Of a stretch of 29,972 bases of DNA, positions 23,659 through 29,972 are shown in pieces. This stretch comes from DASSTJ01 sp035707965 (lineage in GTDB: Bacteria > Actinomycetota > Actinomycetes > Actinomycetales > Angustibacteraceae). The DNA lies in the NCBI GenBank assembly GCA_035707965.1, contig DASSTJ010000056.1, forward strand, positions 1-29,972, written 5' to 3'. The stretch's first letter is position 1, and each line of letters starts with the position of its first letter. The notes under the pieces are model-generated. The model did not search any database, was not told the DNA's origin, and saw only the letters and a program-made list of their open reading frames with translations. Position numbers and translations under genes: made by a program.

Positions 23659-25131
23659 TCAGCTGGCGGGGACCGCCTTGGCAAGGGCTTCGATCGCGTC
23701 GGTGAAGCACTCCGTCGGCGGTGAGACGAGCCCCGCACCGACCTGGCCCGTGCCCGCCACCTTGCCGGCGATGCCGGTGTTGATGTTGGGCAGCACGCCG
23801 GTGCGCACCACGGCTGTCACGTCGATGCCGGACGGCGTGCCGCGGAAGCCGAGGATGGGCACCTGGTACGCCGGGTGCTCGCCGAGCGTGATCTCGTACA
23901 TGGCTCGGGTCGCTGCCAGCGCGTCGCCCACCTCACCGCCGACGAAACGGACGATCGCTGGTGCCGCGGCCATGGCCATGCCGCCGATACCGCCCGTCTC
24001 CGTGATGGCCGAGTCGCCGATGTCAGGGTTGGCGTCGTCCGGCCCGTAGTCGCCCAGGTAGAGCCCGTCCGGCACCGACGCGGGCCCGGTGAACCACTCG
24101 TCGCCGGTGCCCGACACCTGGATCCCGAAGTCCGTGCCGTTGCGGGCCATGACGGTGACGAGGGTCGACCCCGGGACGTCACGGGCCGCGTCCATCGCGA
24201 GCTTGCAGGCCGGCATGACAAGGTTGAGGAAGAAGTGGTCGTTGCCGTTGCAGAAGCGGACGACGTCGGCGACGTCACCGAGCCCCAGACCCTCGGGCAG
24301 CTGGTCGGCGGCGTCCATCAGCTCGGGCACCAGCTCGCGGACGAGCATCATCGTGCCGGCCCGGTTGCGGTTGTGGCCCTCGTCGCCCATCTGCAGCATC
24401 TGGCCCACGATCGCCTTCACGTCGATCGGGCCCGCGCCAGCCGCGCGGCGGCGGACGGCCAGCTGCAGCAGGGGCCCCAGGACGCGCGACATCCACTGCA
24501 GCCGCTCGATCACCTCCGGTCCGTAGGCGCCGTAGCGCAGCACGTTGCCGAGACCCTCGTTGAGCGAGCAGAAGGCCGTGCCACCGTGCACGGGGTCCCG
24601 CAGCACGAAGACCCACATGGACGGGGAGACGACGCCCGCCATCGGACCGACGGCCCGGTGGTGGTGGCAGGGGTCGAGCGTGATGGCGACGCCCGAGGAC
24701 GTGCGTCCCTCTCGAAGCGCGCGCTCGGCCGCCTCGGCGTCGTCCTCCAGGCGCTCGAAGAGCACGGCGCCCATGAGCGCCCCGAGCATGGGCCCGGACG
24801 CGCGCTCGACGGTGAGCGGGGGACCGGCGTGCAGGAACGAGCCGGGCTGCAGGTCGAGCGCCTCGGCGGCCGGCAGCACGTCGACCAGCTCGGCGCCGGC
24901 GCTCAGCATGCGATGCAGCGCCGTCGCGTTGGCCTCGTCGCGTCGCGGGTCGCCGACGACCGTGGCCAGGGCTTCCTGGGTGCGACCCACCGGCGGCCGC
25001 CACTCGACCGGCGTCACGGCCACGCCCTGGTCGCGCAGGGCGTCGGCGAAGAGCTCGGCCCCCACCGTGACGACGTCCGGCTCGGCGGTGAGCAGGTGCT
25101 GCAGCGGGCTCTGGTCGTTGCTCGCGCTCAT
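23659..25131 (-). CDS. allG: DUF1116 protein, AllG (YlbE)-like carbamoyltransferase subunit
   Basis: The 490-aa protein belongs to DUF1116 (E. coli YlbE/YahG). In E. coli the YlbE, FdrA and YlbF proteins, now AllG, AllF and AllH, form oxamate carbamoyltransferase, converting oxalurate and phosphate to oxamate and carbamoyl phosphate. Visible conserved blocks are SGPMLGALMGA, GVVSPSMWVF, SLNEGLGNVLRYGAYG, MGDEGHNRNRAGT, CNGNDHFFLNLVMPACKLAMD, MARNGTDFGI and SAITETGGIGG. ATG 25131 overlaps the FdrA stop (ATGA) and has GGAGG upstream. It is the third gene of the operon. The family is well recognised; the substrate in this organism is inferred only by homology. Confidence 0.86.
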   Translation of the reverse strand: MSASNDQSPLQHLLTAEPDVVTVGAELFADALRDQGVAVTPVEWRPPVGRTQEALATVVGDPRRDEANATALHRMLSAGAELVDVLPAAEALDLQPGSFLHAGPPLTVERASGPMLGALMGAVLFERLEDDAEAAERALREGRTSSGVAITLDPCHHHRAVGPMAGVVSPSMWVFVLRDPVHGGTAFCSLNEGLGNVLRYGAYGPEVIERLQWMSRVLGPLLQLAVRRRAAGAGPIDVKAIVGQMLQMGDEGHNRNRAGTMMLVRELVPELMDAADQLPEGLGLGDVADVVRFCNGNDHFFLNLVMPACKLAMDAARDVPGSTLVTVMARNGTDFGIQVSGTGDEWFTGPASVPDGLYLGDYGPDDANPDIGDSAITETGGIGGMAMAAAPAIVRFVGGEVGDALAATRAMYEITLGEHPAYQVPILGFRGTPSGIDVTAVVRTGVLPNINTGIAGKVAGTGQVGAGLVSPPTECFTDAIEALAKAVPAS

Positions 25132-26699
25132 CGCGCACCTCCGGTGGGCTCGTCTGTTGCGGTGTTCTTCCTCGGGACGGCGTCGGGCACCAGCTGCACG
25201 GCGTGCCGGGCCGCCTCGGCGTTGCTGAGGTGGACGGTGGCGCCGGCAGCGGCCAGCGCGGCAGCCTGCCGCTCGAGCCCCTGCGGGTCACCCTTCGTGC
25301 CGGTGAGCGACACGACGACCGCGAGGCCGCGGTCGCCCCCGCGCCGTAACGCGTCGGAGATGGCCGGCGCGAGGGTAGCGGCCGGGTCGGGGTGCGACCC
25401 GTGGCCGAGGACGACGTCCAGCAGCAGCACGCCGACGCACGGGTCGTCGGCCTCGCGGAGCAGGCGCTCCTCGCGGAGCGTCGGGTCGATCATCGGGTGC
25501 GGGCGGCCTTCGGTGAGGCGGTCGTCGCCGAAGTCGACCATGGTGTGAGCGTCGCCCGCGTCCCAGCGGCCGGCGCCGTCGACGTCCAGCGCCCACTCCG
25601 GCCGCAGCGGGATGTTGGACCGCACCTCGCCCAGCGACTCGGCGGCGATGACCATCGCCTCGTCGCACAGCGTTCCGCCGACGAACAGCCCGCGCAGGGC
25701 TGGGGCGCTCGGGCGGGTCGATGCGTCGGTGCCCCACGTGGGCCAGGTCACGGCAGGCAGCCCCAGGTGCTCCACGACCTGGCCGGCCGCGGTGGTGAGG
25801 TCCGGCTGCCCGAACCCGAGAAGGGCCCAGACGACGTCGACGCCGAGCTCGTCAGCCTCGGCGCGCAACCTCGCCGCGACGTCGGCGTCCGGCGGCTTGC
25901 TGACGACGACGACCAGGTCCGTGGACGGGTCCGCGGCCAGCGCCCGCAGGGCCTGGGACGCCGAGCGGCCGCCGACGGCCGCCGACATGTCACGTCCGCC
26001 GATGCCGAGGCAGTGCCGGACGCCGATGCCCGCAGCGTCGAGCAGCGCCATGAGGTGCTGGGCGCCGGTGCCGGACGCCGCCACGAGGCTCACCCGGCCG
26101 GGGGCCACGACGTTGGCGAAGCCCACGCCGACGCCGCTCACGACCGCCGTGCCGCAGTCCGGGCCCATGACCAGGACGCCTCGGCGCGCGGCCTCGTCCT
26201 TCAGCGCGATCTCCTGCTCGACCGGCACGTTGTCGCTGAACACGACGACGTTCGAGCCAGCCGTGACCGCGTCGTGGGCCTCCACGAAGGCCGAGTCGCC
26301 GGGCACAGACACCACGACGAGCGGGGTGCCCGTCGAACCCCCGCTGGCCTGCGCGGCTCGCTCCAGCGCGCTGGCGGTCCGGCGCGGCGGCGGGTCACCG
26401 CCGTCGAGCCCGGCGGACGACGCTGTCACGGTCAGGGCCGACGCCAGCTCGGCCAGAGCCCGGTCGCGTGCGGCGTCGTCGAGCGCACGGAGCGCCACCA
26501 CGAGGTCGTTCGGGCCGGTGCCGACGGGCGCCGGCAGGCCCATGCCCTCGAGCACCTCGATGTTCAGCGGCGTACCCATCGCCACCTGCGCGGCGGTGAT
26601 GCCCTCCAGTGCCGCCAGTCGCTTGCTGATCTGCATCAGCGTCACGGAGTCGGCGTAGACGCCCGTGCGGGTCTCGATGTGGGTGGTGCCGGTGCTCAT
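25128..26699 (-). CDS. allF: FdrA (AllF)-like acyl-CoA-synthetase-fold protein
   Basis: The 523-aa protein is FdrA family, related in fold to the alpha subunit of succinyl-CoA synthetase. Features in order are YADSVTLMQISKRLAALEGITAAQVAMGTPLN at the N-terminus (a family hallmark), VVFSDNVPVEQEIALKDEA, GPDCGTAVVSGVGVGFANVV, GTGAQHLMALLD, GIGGRDMSAAVGG and LFVGGTLCDEAM, then a C-terminal domain with MIDPTLREERL and LLDVVLGHGSHPDPA. Together with its neighbours it would form a carbamoyltransferase. ATG 26699 overlaps the DUF2877 stop and its own stop overlaps allG, so the three products are probably made in equal amounts. Confidence 0.88.
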   Translation of the reverse strand: MSTGTTHIETRTGVYADSVTLMQISKRLAALEGITAAQVAMGTPLNIEVLEGMGLPAPVGTGPNDLVVALRALDDAARDRALAELASALTVTASSAGLDGGDPPPRRTASALERAAQASGGSTGTPLVVVSVPGDSAFVEAHDAVTAGSNVVVFSDNVPVEQEIALKDEAARRGVLVMGPDCGTAVVSGVGVGFANVVAPGRVSLVAASGTGAQHLMALLDAAGIGVRHCLGIGGRDMSAAVGGRSASQALRALAADPSTDLVVVVSKPPDADVAARLRAEADELGVDVVWALLGFGQPDLTTAAGQVVEHLGLPAVTWPTWGTDASTRPSAPALRGLFVGGTLCDEAMVIAAESLGEVRSNIPLRPEWALDVDGAGRWDAGDAHTMVDFGDDRLTEGRPHPMIDPTLREERLLREADDPCVGVLLLDVVLGHGSHPDPAATLAPAISDALRRGGDRGLAVVVSLTGTKGDPQGLERQAAALAAAGATVHLSNAEAARHAVQLVPDAVPRKNTATDEPTGGAR

Positions 26700-27643
26700 G
26701 CGCTCTCCCGGACGAGGGGTGGGTGGTCGGGGCGGGTCGGGTCGGTGGGGTCGAGGTGCGACGTGGGGTCGTTGGTGACGGTGAGCTGCCGGTACAGGTA
26801 GGTGAGAATCCCGGCGGCGGTGTCGCGGCCCGACGAGTGACCGAGCGAGACGAGCTCGCGCAGCACCTGGGCCTCGTCAGCGGGGGAGCGTCCCGTGAGG
26901 TGCTCGACCGCACGCACCACCTCGGGGGCGCCGCGGCCCTCGGCCGCGTGGCGCAGCAGCCCGGCGCTGACCGCCGTCGTGCGGGCGGCGAGCCCGGCCG
27001 CGAGCCGGGCGCCGAGCTCGGCGACGGTGGCGCTGAGCCCGGCCCCGGACCAGGACCGGGCTGCGAGCAGGAGGCCGGCCACGGCGTCGTCCGCCGAGGG
27101 GGTCAGACCGCTTCCCAGCCCCAGGACCGGGCGCAGCGCGGCGGCCGCGGTGGCGGCGTCGCGCCGGTCGGTCGCCTCGGCGGCTCTCTCCAGCGCGGTC
27201 GGCACGCCTTCGGGCAGCACGTGCGGACCGACCGCCAGACGCAGGGCGGCGAGCCGGCGGGGGAGCCCGTCACGCGGAGCCGTGGGGTCGCGCCGCAGGT
27301 CCGTCCGGCCAGGGGTGCCGGTCACCGTCGCGGCGGGCCACCAGCGGACGACGGTCAGCACCCCGGCGTCCCACGTGATCGAGCCGTCGCCGACCTGCAG
27401 CCGGCGGCCCGGGGCGAGGGTGAAGGGAAGCGGTTCCGCGTCGGCGACGACGACCGCGCAGGGGACGCGAACGGCCTGGCGCGTCACGAGGGCGACCAGG
27501 GCTGCGTCGTCACCGGCGCGGCTCGGCTCGGCACGCAGGTAGACCGCGACCGGACCGGCGCCCACGACCGTCGCCGGCCGCGCTGGTCCGGTGAGCACCG
27601 GGAGCAGCGCGTCGCTGGCTGCCCCGGTCCACCGACCTGCCAT
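26696..27643 (-). CDS. allH: DUF2877 protein, AllH (YlbF)-like subunit
   Basis: The 315-aa protein has the DUF2877 hallmark LGLGSGLTPSADDAVAGLL (mid-protein, about residues 173-191; relatives usually have SGDD). Later blocks are LLRHAAEGRGAPEVVRAV and LGHSSGRDTAAGIL. In the E. coli system its homologue is the third subunit of oxamate carbamoyltransferase. The C-terminal 30 residues are Asp/Pro/Thr-rich and non-conserved. ATG 27643 has GGAG at 9 bases. It is first in the operon and 87 bases from the divergent pucR start. Confidence 0.83.
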   Translation of the reverse strand: MAGRWTGAASDALLPVLTGPARPATVVGAGPVAVYLRAEPSRAGDDAALVALVTRQAVRVPCAVVVADAEPLPFTLAPGRRLQVGDGSITWDAGVLTVVRWWPAATVTGTPGRTDLRRDPTAPRDGLPRRLAALRLAVGPHVLPEGVPTALERAAEATDRRDAATAAAALRPVLGLGSGLTPSADDAVAGLLLAARSWSGAGLSATVAELGARLAAGLAARTTAVSAGLLRHAAEGRGAPEVVRAVEHLTGRSPADEAQVLRELVSLGHSSGRDTAAGILTYLYRQLTVTNDPTSHLDPTDPTRPDHPPLVRESA

Positions 27644-27730
27644 CTCGTGCGTCTCCGTCCCCGCCGCCTCGTGCTCTTCTGTTCGCCACTCCGTGCACAG
27701 GACGCTAGTCCGGGGGCTACGGTCGTCCCC
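27644..27730. promoter_or_regulatory. Divergent promoter region of the allHFG-like operon and pucR
   Basis: On the plus strand TGCACA (27694-27699), an 18-base spacer and TACGGT (27718-27723) precede the pucR ATG by 7 bases. On the minus strand TAGCGT (27707-27702) could be the -10 for the operon, with a leader of about 50-60 bases. The same TAGCGT hexamer is the -10 candidate of the permease gene at 29666. Confidence 0.42.
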
Positions 27731-29494
27731 ATGACGAGAGTTGCCAACGAGTCGGGTGATCGTGGGAAGGATCTGCCGACCTCGTCGGAGCAGGGGCCGG
27801 TGCGGGCACCGGCGTCCGGTGGGCCGGGCATGGCGCTGCGGAACGTCCTCGACCTCGACGTGCTGTCCGGCTCACGCGTGCTCGCCGGTGAGCGGGGTCT
27901 CGACCGAGCCGTGACGCGCGTCAACGTCATGGAGGTGCCGGACGTGCTGCCGTACGTGCGGCGCGACGAGCTGCTCGTCACCACCGGGTACGCGCTGCGC
28001 GAGAACCCCGAGCAGCTCGCCGCGCTGGTGCGAGAGCTCCACCGACGTGGAGTGACAGCGCTCGGTGTGAAGCTGGGCCGCTACCTCGACGAGATCCCGG
28101 CGTCCGCCCTCGACGTGGGTGACGAGCTCGGCTTCCCGCTCGTGGCGCTGCCGGCCAGCACGAGCTACGACGAGCTGCTGAGCTCGGTGCTCGCGGCCGT
28201 GCTGGACCACCAGGCGCAGCGGCTGACCCGGTCGGAGGACCTCCACCGTGCGCTGGTACAGGTGGTGCTCGGCGGCGGTGGACTGCCCGAGGTGTCCGCC
28301 GCCCTGGCGGCGATCCTCGACGTCCAGGTGCTCGTCACGTCGGCCGACGGGAAGGTCGTCGTGCGTGCACCTGACCCGGACGGTCAGGGGGCGGAGCCAG
28401 GTCAGGCTGACGAGGAGCTGCCAGCACCCGCCCTGCCCTCACCGCCGTTCGACGCCCGGGGCCGTCTTGCCGGTGATGCCCTCCGCCGGGGCAGGTTCGT
28501 CAGCGGACCCCGTGACGCCGGCTACGCGATCGTCCCGATCGTGGCGGGCGCGGCCGATCACGGCCGCATCGTCGCGCTCTCCCCGACCGGGTCGTTCGGC
28601 GACATGGACCTGCAGGCGCTGGAGCGCGCGGCCACCGTGTGCGCCCTGGCGATCACCAAGCAGCAGGCCGTCACGGCCGTGGAGAGCAAGTACCAGGCGG
28701 ACTTCCTGCGTGACGTGCTGCTGGGGAGGGCCGGTGGCCCCGACCGCACCGTCCCCCACGGTCGCGCGCTGGGCTGGGACCTGGACCGCCGGCTCGTCGT
28801 CATCGTGGCCGAGCCCGACACCACTGTGGAGGCGAGCGGTGCAGGCGCTGCGGAGGCGGACGCCGCCCAGCGGGTCCAGCTCGAGCGGCTGGGCGCCGCG
28901 TGGAGCGGCGCGGTGCGGCGTCGCGACCCGGCCGCAGCCGTCGTCGGCTTCACCACCGAGGTGGTCGCCGTCGTCGCGGTCGGCGAGCGCACGGACGCGG
29001 AGCGCCTGGCACGGGAGCTGGCGACGTCGGTAGCCGCGGAGTCGCGCGTGCCGTTCAGCGTGGGCGTGAGCCGTGTCGTCGACGGTGCGGCACGTCTGCC
29101 CACCGCCTACGAGGAGTCGCGCCGCGCGCTGGCCGTGGGCCGTCAGGTCAACGGTGCCGGGGCCGTCGCGTCCTTCGACCGGCTCGGGGTGCACCGGCTG
29201 CTGAGCCTCGTCCCCGACGCCACGGAGCTGCGGTCCTTCGAGCGCGAGACGCTGGGTGAGCTCGCCGACGACACGGCGGAGGCCGCCGACCTGCGGCACA
29301 CCCTGCAGGTGCTGCTCGACACGAACCTCAACGTCGCCCAGGCGGCGCGAGCGCTGCACTTCCACTACAACACCCTGCGCTACCGCATCGCGAAGCTGGA
29401 GCGCCTGCTCGGGCCGTTCACGACGGACCCGCTGCTGCGGCTGGACCTGGCGCTCGCGCTGCGGGTGGTCCAGATGCGCGGTATCCCCCGGTAG
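27731..29494 (+). CDS. pucR: PucR-family transcriptional regulator
   Basis: PucR proteins control purine or ureide catabolism and permeases, often as activators that sense a catabolic intermediate. The 587-aa protein has a Ser/Gly/Pro-rich leader (about 1-33), then the N-terminal PucR domain (about 34-150; VLDLDVLSGSRVLAGERGLDRAVTRVNVMEVPD). A GAF-like middle and a CdaR-type GGDEF-like domain (about 330-480) follow. The C-terminal helix-turn-helix (about 532-561; NLNVAQAARALHFHYNTLRYRI) is complete. ATG 27731 is supported by the leaderless-type promoter; ATG 27830 is a possible alternative that starts right at the PucR domain. Its position between the divergent AllHFG-like operon and the permease strongly suggests it controls both. 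Confidence 0.93.
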   Translation: MTRVANESGDRGKDLPTSSEQGPVRAPASGGPGMALRNVLDLDVLSGSRVLAGERGLDRAVTRVNVMEVPDVLPYVRRDELLVTTGYALRENPEQLAALVRELHRRGVTALGVKLGRYLDEIPASALDVGDELGFPLVALPASTSYDELLSSVLAAVLDHQAQRLTRSEDLHRALVQVVLGGGGLPEVSAALAAILDVQVLVTSADGKVVVRAPDPDGQGAEPGQADEELPAPALPSPPFDARGRLAGDALRRGRFVSGPRDAGYAIVPIVAGAADHGRIVALSPTGSFGDMDLQALERAATVCALAITKQQAVTAVESKYQADFLRDVLLGRAGGPDRTVPHGRALGWDLDRRLVVIVAEPDTTVEASGAGAAEADAAQRVQLERLGAAWSGAVRRRDPAAAVVGFTTEVVAVVAVGERTDAERLARELATSVAAESRVPFSVGVSRVVDGAARLPTAYEESRRALAVGRQVNGAGAVASFDRLGVHRLLSLVPDATELRSFERETLGELADDTAEAADLRHTLQVLLDTNLNVAQAARALHFHYNTLRYRIAKLERLLGPFTTDPLLRLDLALALRVVQMRGIPR

Positions 29495-29736
29495 AGGCGA
29501 CTGGTCCCAATCGTCCGTGATCTCTTTGTGACACAACGGATCGGACCGGAGTCGACGTCCCTGCCGCGCTGCCCCGCCTGTCGGCGCGTCGTCCAGGTAT
29601 CAGTCCACAACGGCTGGCAGTATCCGCTGTCGACACCTGCCGGTGTCGCCGGCACGGGGCGGCCCTAGCGTTCCCGCCAACCGTGGACTCACGGAGTGAG
29701 GTTGCCCACACGGGGTCACCTCGGAAGGGGCCAGAC
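29495..29736 (+). promoter_or_regulatory. pucR-permease intergenic region with palindrome and direct repeats
   Basis: This 242-base gap has no gene. A perfect palindrome TTGTG-A-CACAA lies at 29526-29536. CACAACGG occurs at 29532-29539 and again at 29606-29613, 74 bases apart, close to seven helical turns. A hairpin TGCCGG-loop-CCGGCA spans 29638-29654. TAGCGT at 29666-29671 is the -10 candidate for the permease. The repeats would sit about 70 and 145 bases upstream of the start of transcription, typical for activator sites. Confidence 0.5.
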
Positions 29737-29972
29737 ATGGCGATCGGTTGGAAGCTGCACGGCGACGGCAAGACGATGGGGCCGGACGACGTCGTCGCGC
29801 CAGATGAACGACTCTCGTGGGGCAAGACCATCGGGCTCGGAGCCCAGCACGTGGTGGCCATGTTCGGTGCCACGTTCGTCTTCCCGCTCATCATGGGGCT
29901 CAACCCCCAGCTCGCCGTGCTCATGAGCGGTGTGGCGACGATCATCTTCCTGCTGATCGTCAACGGGAAGGT
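29737..29972 (+). CDS. NCS2-family uracil/xanthine permease, N-terminal part only
   Basis: The first 78 codons are present before the window ends. MAIGWKLHGDGKTM and LSWGKTIGLGAQHVVAMFGATFVFPLIMGLNPQLAVLMSGVATIIFLL match the N-terminus of nucleobase:cation symporter-2 (uracil-xanthine) permeases, with GxQHVxAMFGAT as the family hallmark and the first two membrane segments visible. GGAAGGGG precedes the ATG at suitable spacing. The substrate (uracil, xanthine or urate) cannot be decided from this part. Being directly after pucR, it is probably a regulatory target. Confidence 0.88.
   Translation, partial: MAIGWKLHGDGKTMGPDDVVAPDERLSWGKTIGLGAQHVVAMFGATFVFPLIMGLNPQLAVLMSGVATIIFLLIVNGK

Noticed and set aside
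26723..27730. Long in-frame upstream extension of pucR
   Set aside because: The extension is antisense to the DUF2877 gene, and the PucR domain and promoter-like element begin at 27718-27830.

Overview
The window is very GC-rich with strong G/C preference at third codon positions, many GTG starts and GTGA/ATGA gene overlaps. It carries the mihF-gmk-rpoZ-coaBC-metK-priA-def-fmt-rsmB-rpe-rib-hisEG gene order. Together these point to a chromosomal segment of an actinobacterium, most like Micrococcales (Cellulomonas-type relatives) or a neighbouring order. There are no rRNA or tRNA genes, insertion sequences, phage genes or CRISPR arrays that I can see, so this is ordinary core chromosome with two more specialised ends.

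Left end (1-6320). A truncated polyprenyl (probably geranylgeranyl) diphosphate synthase is read leftward. metF and an overlapping CDP-alcohol phosphatidyltransferase-like gene are read rightward. A leftward three-gene carotenoid operon then runs cruF-like, cruG-like glycosyltransferase and a CrtI/CrtD-like FAD desaturase. The set suggests a hydroxylated and glycosylated carotenoid; phytoene synthase is not in the window.

Middle (6269-16346), all rightward: mihF-gmk, rpoZ, coaBC, metK, a PriA that has lost its helicase motifs, def-fmt-rsmB, a small DUF3099-like membrane protein and rpe.

Riboflavin operon (16381-20819): an FMN riboswitch leads ribD, ribE (synthase), a RibM/PnuX-type transporter, ribBA and ribH, each overlapping the next by 1 to 13 bases. 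It makes riboflavin from GTP and ribulose 5-phosphate and imports it, and rpe just upstream makes ribulose 5-phosphate. hisE-hisG, a small PH-domain membrane protein and a MocA-like nucleotidyltransferase follow.

Right end (23115-29972): a uridine-kinase-like P-loop gene, then a tightly overlapped leftward operon of DUF2877, FdrA and DUF1116 proteins, the three subunits homologous to the AllH/AllF/AllG oxamate carbamoyltransferase of Escherichia coli. It is divergent from a PucR-family regulator, which is followed by the start of an NCS2 purine/pyrimidine permease. This is the best candidate for a poorly described system: a regulated nitrogen-heterocycle or ureide catabolic locus in an actinobacterium. 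The pucR-permease gap holds a perfect TTGTG-A-CACAA palindrome and a direct repeat about seven helical turns apart, which I propose as the regulator's operators.

A recurring theme is a TANNNT hexamer 6 or 7 bases before a start codon (metF, priA, rpe, hisE, the P-loop kinase, pucR), as expected for leaderless actinobacterial transcripts.
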